Numbered from the stretch's first letter, positions 44,308 to 53,248 are shown. The stretch: 64,000 bases of DNA from LMUY01 sp965199165 (GCA_965199165.1 OZ240681.1:2418001-2482000), one strand, 5' to 3'. Made by a program: numbers and translations. The notes: a model not told the origin generated them from the sequence alone.

Positions 44308-44455
44308 TGAGTTCCCGCCGCCGCTGCCTCCGGCGCAGGCTGCCGAACTGCGGCGGCGCCAGCGCGGGCGCAACATCGCGCTGCTCGTCGTGCTCGTGGC
44401 CGTGGTCGTGCTGTTCTACGCCATCTCCATCGTCAAGCTGAGCGGCGGATCATGA
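44300..44455 (+). CDS. Small CoxF-like membrane protein between ctaB and ctaG
   Basis: A 51-aa peptide that overlaps both neighbours: the TTG at 44300 lies 8 bases inside ctaB, and its TGA overlaps the ctaG ATG by 4 bases. The protein starts VDEFPPPLPPAQAAELRRRQ and has one membrane segment (about 26-46, ALLVVLVAVVVLFYAISI). Small single-pass proteins of this position, often called CoxF-like, are common in alphaproteobacterial cta clusters. It may be an oxidase accessory subunit. An oxidase-assembly role comes from context only. Confidence 0.75.
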   Translation: MVDEFPPPLPPAQAAELRRRQRGRNIALLVVLVAVVVLFYAISIVKLSGGS

Positions 44456-45066
44456 AGCGCAACAGCCTGTTCGGTGGCGGTCTCGTCGTGGTCGCGGTCG
44501 GGATGGTCGGGCTTTCCTTCGCCTCCGTGCCGCTCTACCGCCTGTTCTGCTCGGTCACCGGATACGGCGGCACGCCGCAGATCGGGCCGGAGGCGCCCCA
44601 GGCCGAGGTGGCGCGCGCCATCACCATCGCCATGAACGCCGACACCAGCCCGCAGCTGCCCTGGTCCTTCGCGCCGGAGCGGCGAAGCGTGACGATGGCG
44701 CTGGGCGAGGAGCAGCTGGCGTTCTACGACGGCAAGAACCTGTCGGACCACACCATCACCGGGCACGCGCTGTACAACGTCACGCCGGACGTGGTGGGCC
44801 GCTACTTCCACAAGACGGAATGCTTCTGCTTCACCTCGCAGACGCTGGCCGCCGGGGAGAAGGTCCAGTTCCCCGTGACCTTCTGGGTGGACCCGGCCAT
44901 CCTGCAGGACCCCGAGACGCGGGACGTCCATACGATCACGCTGTCCTACACCTTCTTCCCCTCGCTGGAGGAGGCTGCACGCGTCGGCGCCTTGGCCAAG
45001 GCTGGTCCGCATACCGGCAATGCCGGGCAGCCGCGCATCCTGGAGCAGGGTGCGGCCGGGGGATGA
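44452..45066 (+). CDS. ctaG: Cytochrome c oxidase assembly protein CtaG/Cox11
   Basis: The copper chaperone (204 aa) that delivers copper to CuB. One N-terminal membrane segment (GGLVVVAVGMVGLSFASVPL) is followed by YRLFCSVTGYGGTPQ and the copper-binding CFCF (in KTECFCFTSQTLAAGE); the fold ends in YTFFPSLEE. Residues and length are as in the family. It overlaps the 51-aa gene by 4 bp. A 62-bp gap separates it from ctaE. Confidence 0.96.
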   Translation: MKRNSLFGGGLVVVAVGMVGLSFASVPLYRLFCSVTGYGGTPQIGPEAPQAEVARAITIAMNADTSPQLPWSFAPERRSVTMALGEEQLAFYDGKNLSDHTITGHALYNVTPDVVGRYFHKTECFCFTSQTLAAGEKVQFPVTFWVDPAILQDPETRDVHTITLSYTFFPSLEEAARVGALAKAGPHTGNAGQPRILEQGAAGG

Positions 45067-45128
45067 CGCGCCGCGCCGCACGCTCTATCCTCCGCCGGCC
45101 CCGCCGCCCAACTCGATAGGTCTTTGAC

Positions 45129-45980
45129 ATGGACACCCACGCCCCCGTCGCACCGACCATCTCGTCCGGGTTGAAGCAGCCCTATCACCTGGTCAATCCC
45201 AGCCCGTGGCCATTGGTCGGCGCGCTCGGCGCCGGGCTGACGGTGATCGGCATCATCCATGCCGCGCATTTCGGCAGTTATCTGTGGCTGAGCCTGGGGC
45301 TGGTCGTCGTGCTCGCGACGATGGCGATGTGGTGGCGCGACGTCCTGGCCGAGAGCCGCACGCCCGGGCTGCACACCGCCGTGGTGCGGCTTGGCCTGCG
45401 CTACGGCATGACGCTGTTCATCACCAGCGAGGTGATGTTCTTCGTCGGGTTCTTCTGGGCGTTCTTCCACTTCGCCCTGTTCCCGGAGCACGTGCTGGAC
45501 GTGACCGGCCCGGCCGTCTGGCCGCCTGCGGGGATCGAGACGTTCAACCCGTTCAACCTGCCGTTCCTCAACACGATGATCCTGCTGCTGTCCGGCTGCA
45601 CCGTGACATGGGCGCATCACGCGCTGATCGAGAACGACCGGCGGCACCTGATCATGGCGTTGGGATTGACTGTTCTGCTGGGGCTGTCCTTCACCTGCTT
45701 CCAGGCGCTGGAGTACTCGGACGCGCCGTTCAAGTTTAGCGGCGGTGGCGTCTACCCGGCGGTGTTCTTTCTCGCCACCGGCTTTCACGGCTTCCACGTC
45801 ATCGTCGGCACGTGTTTCCTGATCGTCTGCTGGTTCCGCTCGCGCGACGGGCAGTTCACGCCGCAGCGCCATTTCGGGTTCGAGGCGGCGGCCTGGTATT
45901 GGCACTTCGTCGACGTGGTCTGGCTGTTCCTGTTCGTCGCCGTGTATTGGTGGGGCGCCGGCGTCACGGTCGCGGAGTAG
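45129..45980 (+). CDS. ctaE: Cytochrome c oxidase subunit III
   Basis: Subunit III (283 aa) of the aa3 oxidase, with seven membrane segments that bind lipid and help maintain proton uptake. Typical features: QPYHLVNPSPWPLVGALGA at the start, MTLFITSEVMFFVGFFWAFF, HVLDVTGPAVWPPAGIETF and ALEYSDAPF, with HFVDVVWLFLFVAVYWWGAG at the end. Length is normal. The next gene starts 1 bp after its stop. Confidence 0.97.
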   Translation: MDTHAPVAPTISSGLKQPYHLVNPSPWPLVGALGAGLTVIGIIHAAHFGSYLWLSLGLVVVLATMAMWWRDVLAESRTPGLHTAVVRLGLRYGMTLFITSEVMFFVGFFWAFFHFALFPEHVLDVTGPAVWPPAGIETFNPFNLPFLNTMILLLSGCTVTWAHHALIENDRRHLIMALGLTVLLGLSFTCFQALEYSDAPFKFSGGGVYPAVFFLATGFHGFHVIVGTCFLIVCWFRSRDGQFTPQRHFGFEAAAWYWHFVDVVWLFLFVAVYWWGAGVTVAE

Positions 45981-45981
45981 C

Positions 45982-46347
45982 GTGGCCGACACCCTCCAGC
46001 CTGGCCTGCTGCGCACCTCGCTGCTCTGCCGCTGTCCCCGCTGCGGGGAGGCGGGGATCTTCACCGGCGTGCTGACGGTGCGGGACCGGTGCCCGGTCTG
46101 CGACCTGAACCTCGCGGAGGCCGACACCGGGGATGGCGCCGCGGCGTTCATCATCCTGATCGAAGGCGCGGCCCTGGTGGCGCTGGCGTTCTGGGTGGAG
46201 TTCCGCTTCAACCCGCCGCTCTGGGTGCACGCCGTCTTGTGGCCTGCCCTGGCCATCCCCATCACCATCCTGATGATGCGCCCGCTCAAGGCATTCCTCG
46301 TGGCCCAGCAATACCGCAACCGTGCCGACGAGATGGGGGCGGAATGA
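45982..46347 (+). CDS. DUF983 membrane protein
   Basis: A 121-aa protein of the DUF983 family, which is often found in alphaproteobacterial cox clusters and has no proven function. It starts GLLRTSLLCRCPRCGEAGIF, a short zinc-ribbon-like Cys-x2-Cys, with a second CPVCDLNL further on, then two membrane segments (about 50-75 and 80-100). The GTG at 45982 follows the ctaE stop by 1 bp, and its end overlaps surf1 by 4 bp. A role in copper or heme insertion is a guess from context. Confidence 0.85.
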   Translation: MADTLQPGLLRTSLLCRCPRCGEAGIFTGVLTVRDRCPVCDLNLAEADTGDGAAAFIILIEGAALVALAFWVEFRFNPPLWVHAVLWPALAIPITILMMRPLKAFLVAQQYRNRADEMGAE

Positions 46348-47042
46348 CCGCGGCGTCCATCCCGGTCCGGCACTCCCGGCTGCGCGGGCTCGTTGTTCCC
46401 GGCCTGATGACGGCGGTGATGCTGGCCATGCTGGTGGCGCTCGGCGTCTGGCAACTGCACCGCCTGCAGTGGAAGCTCGGCCTGCTTGCGGAGATCGACC
46501 GGGCGGAGGCTTCGGCCCCCGTGCCGTTGCCGGCCCACCCGCTGCCGTTCACCAAGGTCAGCGTCACCGGGCATCTGCGGACCGACCTGTCGGCGCTCTA
46601 CGGGGTGGACGTGCACGACGTGCCCGGCGGCACCGCGATCGGCGCCCAACTGATCCAGCCGCTGGAGCGCCCGGGGCAGGAGCCGCTGCTGGTCGATCGC
46701 GGCTGGATACGGGAGGGGCAGACCGGCATCCCCGGCGGCGACGTGACCGTCGTGGGCTACGTCCGTGACCCGGCGACACCAGGCGCCTTCAGCCCCGATG
46801 ACGACGTGGTGGGCCGGCACTTCTACACGCTCGATCCGGCGAAGATCGGGGCGGCGCTGGGGCTGCCGCAGGTGGCCCCGTTCACCTTGATCGCGATGGG
46901 GGATGGCGGCATGCCCGAGCCTGCCAGCGCCCTGCCGCGGCCGCCGAACGATCACCTGAACTATGCGCTGACGTGGTTCGGGCTGGCGCTGTCTCTGCTG
47001 GCAGTGTTCGGCGCCTACGTCCGCAAGACGCTCCGCGCATGA
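46344..47042 (+). CDS. SURF1 family cytochrome oxidase assembly protein
   Basis: A 232-aa membrane protein that assists heme A insertion into subunit I. Two membrane segments flank a periplasmic domain: the first at about 15-37 (LVVPGLMTAVMLAMLVALGV then WQLHRLQWK), the second near 210-228 (YALTWFGLALSLLAVFGAYV). The conserved LLVDRGWIREG, RVTGHL-like strand and PNDHLNYALTWF confirm it. The ATG at 46344 overlaps the DUF983 end; the longer frame starts within that gene. It ends the oxidase block. Confidence 0.93.
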   Translation: MTAASIPVRHSRLRGLVVPGLMTAVMLAMLVALGVWQLHRLQWKLGLLAEIDRAEASAPVPLPAHPLPFTKVSVTGHLRTDLSALYGVDVHDVPGGTAIGAQLIQPLERPGQEPLLVDRGWIREGQTGIPGGDVTVVGYVRDPATPGAFSPDDDVVGRHFYTLDPAKIGAALGLPQVAPFTLIAMGDGGMPEPASALPRPPNDHLNYALTWFGLALSLLAVFGAYVRKTLRA

Positions 47043-48535
47043 ACGCCGCCGCTGGCCCGGCCTACGCACGCCTGCGCGATCGCTTCGACCGACTGGCCAC
47101 GCTGAACGAAGCGGCCGCCATGCTCGGGTGGGACGCAGCCGCGATGATGCCGCAGGGCGGGGCGGCTGCGCGCGGCGACCAGCTGGCGGTCCTGGCCGGC
47201 CTTGCACACGGGCAACTGACCGCCCCCGCCATCGCCGACGACCTGGCCGAGGCGGAGGCGCCCGGCGACGATTGGCAGGACGCAAACATCCGGCTGATGC
47301 GGCATGCCCACACCCGGGCGACCGCCATCCCAGCCGACCTGGTCGAAGCCAGTGCCCGCGCCAACGCCGCCTGCGAGACGGTGTGGCGCCAGGCCCGGCG
47401 CAGCGCCGACTTTGCCCTGGTGGCGCCCTACCTGGCCGAGGTGGTGCGGCTGACCCGGCACCAGGCCGACGCGTTGGCGCCGGTGCTGCGCCTGTCCCCC
47501 TATGATGCGCTGATGGACGGCTACCAGCCCGGCATCGCCGCAGCGGATGTGGCGCCGATCTTCAGCCGATACGAGGCCTTCCTCCGCGACGCGCTGCCGC
47601 GGGCGCTGGAGCGGCAGGCCCGGTCACCCGCGCCGTTGCCGCTGCCCGGCCGCTTTCCCGCCGCGACGCAGGAGGCGCTGTGCCGCCGCCTGTCGCAACG
47701 GGCCGGCCTGGATTTCACCCATGCCCGGCTGGACCGCTCGGCCCATCCGTTCTGCGGCGGCACGCCGACCGACATCCGGATCACGACGCGGTACGACGAG
47801 GCGGATCCGGCGCAGGCGGTCATGGGCGTGCTGCACGAGACCGGCCATGCCCTCTACGAGCGCGGGCTGCCCACCGACCATGCGCGCCAACCGGTGGGCG
47901 AGGCAGCGGGGATGGGGGTGCATGAGAGCCAGTCGCTGATCGTCGAGATGCAGGCCTGCCGCTCGGACGCCTATCTCGCCTGGCTTGGCCCGGAGCTGCA
48001 CGCGAGCTTTGGCGGCGACCCCGCGCCGTATCGGCCGGAGAACCTCGCCCGCCTGTGGCGCCGGGTGAAGTGCGGCTGCATCCGCGTGGATGCGGACGAG
48101 ATGACCTACCCCGCCCACGTGATCCTCCGCTTCCGCCTGGAGCAGGCGCTGGTCTCGGGTGCATTGACCGTGGCCGACCTGCCGGGCGCGTGGAACGAGG
48201 GCATGCATGGGCTGCTCGGCATCGTGCCGCCGGATGACGCGAAAGGCTGCCTGCAGGACATCCACTGGTATGATGGCGGTTTCGGCTACTTCCCATCCTA
48301 CACGCTGGGCGCCATGGCCGCGGCCCAACTGATGGCGGCGGCCCGGCGTGCCGTGCCGGACGTCGACGCAGCACTGGCCCGCGGCGAGCACGCGCCGCTG
48401 CTGGCCTGGCTGCGCACCAGCGTCCACGCCCAGGGCAGCCGCCTCGGCTTCAACGACCTGCTGCGCGCCGCCACCGGCAAGCCGCTCGACCCGGCCGATT
48501 TCGAGGCCCACCTGACGGCCCGTTATCTCGCCTGA
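47039..48535 (+). CDS. M32 family metallocarboxypeptidase
   Basis: A zinc carboxypeptidase (498 aa) of the Taq/Pfu type, which removes residues one by one from peptide C-termini in the cytosol. The catalytic HExxH is HETGH (266-270), with the third ligand Glu296 in HESQSL; other conserved parts are WDAAAMMPQGGAAARGDQLA, GTPTDIRITTRY and DEMTYPAHVILRF. Length is normal. The ATG at 47039 overlaps the surf1 stop by 4 bp, so it may be read through from the oxidase genes, though its role is unrelated. Confidence 0.95.
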   Translation: MNAAAGPAYARLRDRFDRLATLNEAAAMLGWDAAAMMPQGGAAARGDQLAVLAGLAHGQLTAPAIADDLAEAEAPGDDWQDANIRLMRHAHTRATAIPADLVEASARANAACETVWRQARRSADFALVAPYLAEVVRLTRHQADALAPVLRLSPYDALMDGYQPGIAAADVAPIFSRYEAFLRDALPRALERQARSPAPLPLPGRFPAATQEALCRRLSQRAGLDFTHARLDRSAHPFCGGTPTDIRITTRYDEADPAQAVMGVLHETGHALYERGLPTDHARQPVGEAAGMGVHESQSLIVEMQACRSDAYLAWLGPELHASFGGDPAPYRPENLARLWRRVKCGCIRVDADEMTYPAHVILRFRLEQALVSGALTVADLPGAWNEGMHGLLGIVPPDDAKGCLQDIHWYDGGFGYFPSYTLGAMAAAQLMAAARRAVPDVDAALARGEHAPLLAWLRTSVHAQGSRLGFNDLLRAATGKPLDPADFEAHLTARYLA

Positions 48536-48616
48536 CGCGATGCTTCTCCCGCTGGGCAGCGCCGGAAGACGAGTGCGCGATGGGGTGACGAACGCCCACG
48601 ACCAGGAGGTTTCGGC

Positions 48617-49522
48617 ATGAACACGGCGACGCCACGAGTTTTATCGGGTGCAGAGGTCCGCGCATTGTCGACCCGGTCGGACTGGTCGGGCGGCATCCAG
48701 ATCGCCCTGCACGTGGCCTTGATCGCGGTTGCGGCCTGGCTGGTTGCGCTGTCGGGTCCCTGGACGGTGGTGCCCGCGATCGTGCTGCTTGGGGTGGCGC
48801 AGTCGGCGCTGTTCGCACCGGTGCACGAGACGATGCACCTGACGGCGTTCCGCAGCCGCCTGGCGAACGCGGTCGTGGGCTGGCTGGCCGCCTGTCCGTC
48901 GCTGCTGAATTGGCATTTCTACACCGTGTTCCACCTCGCGCATCACCGCTTCACGCAAGACCCGGAGCGGGACCCGGAACTGAACCCATCGCCCCCTGCC
49001 GCGCTCGACGGCTATCTGCTGCGCGTGCTGGGGGTGAATTACTGGCGGGCGCGCGCCAAGGTGCTGGTGGATTGCTGGCGAGGCGACCTGTCGGCCTACT
49101 CGTATGTGCCGGCGGCTTCGCAACGCCGGGTGATCGCCAGCGTGCGCTGCATGACGGCCTTCGTCGCCAGCCTTGCCATCCTGTCGGGCGTGTTGTGGGG
49201 CTGGTGGGTCCCGGTGGTGTTCTGGCTCCTGCCGCAGATGGTGGGCCAGGTGTTCCTGCGGCTCTACCTCCTCACCGAGCATACCGGGTGCGAGGAGACG
49301 CCGAACGGCTTGGTCAACACCCGGACAACGCTGACAACGCGGCTGGTGCGGTTGCTGATGTGGAACATGAGTTACCACGCGGAGCACCACCTCTACCCCT
49401 CCGTGCCGTTCCATCGCCTGCCGCTCGCCCACGTCGCGGTGCGCGAGCGGCTTGGTGTCGTGCAGGACGGCTATGCGCGCTGGCACGCGGGTTACCTGCG
49501 GACCATCCTCGGGCGCGGGTGA
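48617..49522 (+). CDS. Fatty acid desaturase (membrane di-iron) family protein
   Basis: An integral membrane di-iron enzyme (301 aa). The three His boxes are HETMH (70-74), HLAHH (106-110) and HAEHH (in NMSYHAEHHLYPSVPF), the set of the acyl-lipid desaturase / beta-carotene hydroxylase superfamily. Hydrophobic segments lie around 28-65, 75-95 and 175-205. It could introduce a double bond into membrane fatty acids or hydroxylate a lipid or carotenoid; the sequence does not decide. An AGGAGG site lies before the ATG. A palindromic repeat follows. Confidence 0.9.
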   Translation: MNTATPRVLSGAEVRALSTRSDWSGGIQIALHVALIAVAAWLVALSGPWTVVPAIVLLGVAQSALFAPVHETMHLTAFRSRLANAVVGWLAACPSLLNWHFYTVFHLAHHRFTQDPERDPELNPSPPAALDGYLLRVLGVNYWRARAKVLVDCWRGDLSAYSYVPAASQRRVIASVRCMTAFVASLAILSGVLWGWWVPVVFWLLPQMVGQVFLRLYLLTEHTGCEETPNGLVNTRTTLTTRLVRLLMWNMSYHAEHHLYPSVPFHRLPLAHVAVRERLGVVQDGYARWHAGYLRTILGRG

Positions 49523-49530
49523 GGCCGTCT

Positions 49531-49559
49531 ACTTCTCCCGCTTCCTCTGGGAGAGGGCT
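49531..49559. repeat. Degenerate family A repeat unit
   Basis: The gap after the desaturase has TTCTCCCGCTTCCTCTGGGA and GAGAGGGCTT, recalling the CCCTCTCCC/GGGAGAGGG unit seen at 8.1, 23.7 and 56.0 kb, but with a degenerate stem. It lies just before the TadE trio. Confidence 0.6.
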
Positions 49560-49607
49560 TGTGAAGTGAAGGTGGATCGCGCAACGGAGCGTTAACCGCT
49601 TTGCAGC

Positions 49608-50201
49608 ATGGTGGTAACCGCCATGCCACGTCTGCTTCACCTTTGCACCGCGGCCCCCCTGCGCCCGCTCCTGGCGTCGCTGCGATGCCTGCGTCACGCG
49701 CGGCAGGGCGCCACGGCAGTGGAGTTCGCGCTGGTCGGGCTGCCGTTCGTGATGTTCGTGATCGGCATCCTGTCCTTCGGCTACATGTCCTTCCTGCAAT
49801 TCGCGCTGGATTTCTCCCTGCAACAGGCGGTGCGGCAAATCCAGATCGGCAACGTCGCAGGCAGCACGTCCTCCGCCACCTTCGTGACCAGCGTGATGTG
49901 CCCGATCTTCTCGCAGTTCGCGTCCTGCGACGGGCTGCAGGTCTCGGTGCAGCCGGTCACCGATTACTGGTCCAGCTACGCCGCCATCACCAGCGCCTCG
50001 CAGCCGAGCGCGTTCTGCACCGGCCAGCCCGGCACGCTGATGTTCGCCCGGGCGGCGTACCAGGCGCCGGTGTGGGCCAGTTTCATGGCCTTCTCGCTGC
50101 CGCCCAGCCCGGTCTCCTCCGGACAGTCGATCGTGTCCGCCGCGGCCTTCGCCAACGAGAACCCGTCCGGGGTCACGGCTGTGACGCTGCCCGGATGCTG
50201 A
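49608..50201 (+). CDS. TadE-like pseudopilin, first copy
   Basis: A 197-aa protein of the TadE family, minor pseudopilins of the Flp/Tad secretion pili. The typical start is QGATAVEFALVGLPFVMFVI (about 33-52), a prepilin-like hydrophobic helix with the Glu of TadE, followed by a C-terminal globular part with cysteines. Two ATGs, at 49608 and 49623, can be used. The Tad motor, secretin and flp pilin genes are not in the window. It overlaps the next TadE gene by 7 bp. Confidence 0.85.
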   Translation: MVVTAMPRLLHLCTAAPLRPLLASLRCLRHARQGATAVEFALVGLPFVMFVIGILSFGYMSFLQFALDFSLQQAVRQIQIGNVAGSTSSATFVTSVMCPIFSQFASCDGLQVSVQPVTDYWSSYAAITSASQPSAFCTGQPGTLMFARAAYQAPVWASFMAFSLPPSPVSSGQSIVSAAAFANENPSGVTAVTLPGC

Positions 50202-50857
50202 GCCTGCTGCGCAGCCGCCGCGGCCTGGCGGGCCTCGAGTTCGCGATCGTGGCGCCGTTCCTGGTGCTGATCCTGCTGAGCCTGGCCGATCTGTCGCGCG
50301 CGATCATCGTCGGGCGGCGCCTGACCGTCGCCGCCGAGGAGACGGCGACCATCGCCTCGACCGAGGCGGTGCAAGCCAGCAGCCTGAACATCCTGAGCGC
50401 GAAGCAGGCCTACGCCGCCACCACGGCGCCGTTCGCCATCTTCCCGGACTGGCTGCCTACGCAGGCCAGCGTGAACAACACCTTCGCGATCACGCTGTCG
50501 GAGGTGAACTTCGCCGCCAGCCCCAAGAACTGCACCACCACCTGCACCTACGCCGCGACGGTCGGCTGGAGCGTGGCCAACCCTTCGGGCCAGCCGCTGC
50601 TGCGGAAATGCGGCAAGCTCGGCTCGGTCGCAAACAGCACGGCGGCCACGCTCACGACGCTGCCGGCGGGGGCGTTCGGTGCGACCTCGCTGTTCGTGGC
50701 CGACGTCTCGCAGGTCTTCCAGCCGCTGTTCACCTCCGTCTTCCTGGGGAATTTCACCATGCAGCGAACGGCCTATGTCTCGCCGCGCGTGAACAACGCC
50801 GTGACGCTGTTGCCCGGCTTCGTCGGCTCCTCCGTCATATGCCCGGCGGCGGGCTGA
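50195..50857 (+). CDS. TadE/TadG-like pseudopilin, second copy
   Basis: A 220-aa second TadE-type protein. It begins RSRRGLAGLEFAIVAPFLVL (about 7-26), with the helix and Glu of the family, then a beta-rich part with cysteine pairs (KNCTTTCTYAA, LRKCGKLG). The ATG at 50195 overlaps the end of the first TadE gene, while the longer frame upstream lies inside that gene. Its TGA shares a base with the ATG of the third gene, so the trio is a coupled set. Confidence 0.85.
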   Translation: MLSLLRSRRGLAGLEFAIVAPFLVLILLSLADLSRAIIVGRRLTVAAEETATIASTEAVQASSLNILSAKQAYAATTAPFAIFPDWLPTQASVNNTFAITLSEVNFAASPKNCTTTCTYAATVGWSVANPSGQPLLRKCGKLGSVANSTAATLTTLPAGAFGATSLFVADVSQVFQPLFTSVFLGNFTMQRTAYVSPRVNNAVTLLPGFVGSSVICPAAG

Positions 50858-52146
50858 TGGAGGCGGTCCGACACCGGCTGGCCGGCTGGCGGCGGGACCG
50901 CCGCGGCAACGTGGCGATCATCACCGCGCTGCTGATGATACCGTTGACCGGCATGGCCGCCTTGGCGATCGACGTCGGCAACGCGGTGTCGGCGCGGGCC
51001 AGCCTGGATGCGGCGGCCGACTCGGCCGCGCTGCTGGCCACCACCGTCGCCTCCAACCAGTACCTGGCCGGCATGGCGAACCCCACGGCCGCGGCGAAGA
51101 CGGCCGCCGGACAACGCTTCAGCGCGCAGGCCGGGTCGATCGACAGCGTGACGCTGGGGACCGTCAGCGTCGGCGTGACGCAGAGCGGGGCCCAGTTCGC
51201 CTCGACCGTGACCTACACCGCCGGCTACCAGACGGCCCTGGCCTCCGTGGTCGGCATCGACACCATCACGCTGCGCGGCGTGTCCGCCTCCAGCCTGTCG
51301 GTCAACCCCTACGTCGACATCCAGGTGCTGATGGACGTGTCGGCCTCCATGCTGATCGCGGCGACCCCGGCCGACATCACCGCCATGGAGGCGCTCAGCA
51401 GCAGCTATGTGCCGAAACCCGGTGACCCCGGTAACGTGGCAGGTTCCTGTGCCTTCGCCTGCCACTGGAACAGCAGTGGCCCCGATTTCCTAAGCATGGC
51501 CAAAGCGGCCGGGATCACGCTTCGGCTGGATGTGCTCCGCTCCGCGGTCAGCAACCTCATCACCAACGTCGCCTCGCTCAACAAGCAGGCCTCGTTCCGC
51601 CTCGGCCTGTCGACCTTCAACGCGAGCTTCAGCCAGGTCTACCCCACCAGCAGCAACATCGCCGGCGCCACCGCGGCGCTGAACCAGATCGCGCCGGACA
51701 CGTGCGGGGAGAGTTGCGGAGAAACGTTCTTCTCCAACGCGATGAGCAGCCTCAACGCCGTCACGCCCGCGTCCGGCACCGGCGCGACGCAGGCGACGTC
51801 CCAGAAATACCTTTTCATCGTGACCGACGGGCTGGTCGATCAGCGGAACAACGGCCAACTGATCGCGCCGATCAGCCCCAGCGACTGCGCGGCGCTGAAG
51901 GCCAAGGGCGTGACGGTGCTGACGCTCTACACGCCCTATCTGCCGATCATGAACAACCCGTTCTACGTAAGTAACGTCTGGCCCTATCAATCGATGGGCG
52001 CACCCGACGACATCCAGCAGGCGATGTCGGCCTGCGCGTCGACGCCGAGCCTGTCCTACGTGGCCAGCAATTCGGCGCAGATCGACGCACAGCTGCAGAC
52101 GATGCTGGCCGCCGTCATACAGACCTCCGGCCACTTCACTCAGTAG
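50857..52146 (+). CDS. TadG-like protein with von Willebrand A-type domain
   Basis: A 429-aa membrane-anchored protein. The N-terminal helix RRGNVAIITALLMIPLTGMA (about 15-34) and the pseudopilin-type ALAIDVGNAVSARASLDAAA are as in TadG; the main part is a VWA fold with the metal-site DVSAS (LMDVSASM), paired cysteines CAFACHW and IVTDGLVD near the later metal loop. TadG proteins are thought to connect the Tad pilus with the cell envelope. ATG 50857 forms a 1-base overlap with the preceding stop; 50839 is an in-frame alternative. It ends 11 bases inside the converging LivK-like gene. Confidence 0.88.
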   Translation: MEAVRHRLAGWRRDRRGNVAIITALLMIPLTGMAALAIDVGNAVSARASLDAAADSAALLATTVASNQYLAGMANPTAAAKTAAGQRFSAQAGSIDSVTLGTVSVGVTQSGAQFASTVTYTAGYQTALASVVGIDTITLRGVSASSLSVNPYVDIQVLMDVSASMLIAATPADITAMEALSSSYVPKPGDPGNVAGSCAFACHWNSSGPDFLSMAKAAGITLRLDVLRSAVSNLITNVASLNKQASFRLGLSTFNASFSQVYPTSSNIAGATAALNQIAPDTCGESCGETFFSNAMSSLNAVTPASGTGATQATSQKYLFIVTDGLVDQRNNGQLIAPISPSDCAALKAKGVTVLTLYTPYLPIMNNPFYVSNVWPYQSMGAPDDIQQAMSACASTPSLSYVASNSAQIDAQLQTMLAAVIQTSGHFTQ

Positions 52147-53248
52147 CGATCACCGCCGGCTTGCCGTCCTGCAGGCCGATGATGCTCAGCGGCGTGTGCG
52201 GGTGGTTGTGGTCGTCCGGCACGTAGCTGCCGCCCAGCAGGGACGGCATGGTCGTGGTCTTCAACGCCGCCTCGATCGCGTCCGGCGTGTCGGTCCCGGC
52301 GCGGCGGATCGCGTCGACGGCGAGCAGGACCGCTTCGTAGACGAAGAAGGAGCGTTGGGTCGGCACCAGACCGGTGTGTGCGCGGTAGGCGGCGACGAAA
52401 TGTTGCACACCGGGCAGGGGCGAGAGCGGCGTGTAGACGGCCACGCTCGTGGCCTTGGCCAGGCGGTCCGCGGGCACGATCGCCAGCGCCGCGGCCAAAT
52501 CCAACCGTCCAGTGATCGGGGCGTCCCAGCCCGCGGCCGCATAGGCCCGCAGGAACGGCGCGGCCGAGGGGCCGAGCACCGCGAGCACGCGGTCCGGCGA
52601 GCCCGCCTTCAGCTGCGCGACGATCGGCGCCAGATCCGTCGTGCCGCGCGGCACGGTCGTGCTGGCGGTCACCTTCAGGCCCATCTCGCCGGCGAGCCTG
52701 TCAAACGCCACCGCGCTCGGCCCGGTGAAGCCGCCCTGGTCGGCGACGATGGCCAAGCTGCCCACCCCCTGCGCCTTCAGGTAGGTCAGCAGGCCGCGGG
52801 CGATGTCGACCTCGGACGGGATGGTCTTCCAGGCGTAGGGGTTGCCGCCGGCGCCGGACGCGTCGACGAAATCCTGCCCGGCGGAGGTCGCGATCAGCAG
52901 CGGCACCTTGGCCGCCTGCACCACCGGCATGATCGCGTGGGTGACGGGGGTGCACAGCGCGCCGATCAGCACGGGCACGTGCTCCTGCTCCAGCAGGCGC
53001 TCCGTCGCAGGCACGCCCACATCCGGCTTGCAGGCATTGTCGGCATAGAACGCCTCGACCGGGCGGCCGAGCACGCCGCCGGCCTCGTTCACCTGGTCCA
53101 GGGCGAGCTGCGCGCCGTACTGCTCGGACTGGCCCCGGTCGGCGGTCGGGCCGGACAGGATGGTGGTGATGCCGATGCGGACGGGTTCGGCCGCCTGCGC
53201 CCCGGTCGCGAGCAGTCCGGCAGCCAGAAGGACGGGAAATCGGGTCAT
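52136..53248 (-). CDS. Branched-chain amino-acid type ABC binding protein (LivK-like)
   Basis: A periplasmic ligand-binding protein (370 aa). A signal peptide (MTRFPVLLAAGLLATGAQA) is followed by the Leu/Ile/Val-binding fold: VRIGITTILSGPTADRGQS, YGAQLALDQVNEAGGVLGRP, IGALCTPVTHAIMPV, and TSAGQDFVDASG. It has no permease or ATPase genes beside it, so it is an orphan component that may share a Liv-type transporter encoded elsewhere, or it may bind another solute. The ATG at 53248 is chosen at the signal peptide. It runs tail-to-tail with TadG. Confidence 0.88.
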   Translation of the reverse strand: MTRFPVLLAAGLLATGAQAAEPVRIGITTILSGPTADRGQSEQYGAQLALDQVNEAGGVLGRPVEAFYADNACKPDVGVPATERLLEQEHVPVLIGALCTPVTHAIMPVVQAAKVPLLIATSAGQDFVDASGAGGNPYAWKTIPSEVDIARGLLTYLKAQGVGSLAIVADQGGFTGPSAVAFDRLAGEMGLKVTASTTVPRGTTDLAPIVAQLKAGSPDRVLAVLGPSAAPFLRAYAAAGWDAPITGRLDLAAALAIVPADRLAKATSVAVYTPLSPLPGVQHFVAAYRAHTGLVPTQRSFFVYEAVLLAVDAIRRAGTDTPDAIEAALKTTTMPSLLGGSYVPDDHNHPHTPLSIIGLQDGKPAVIATE

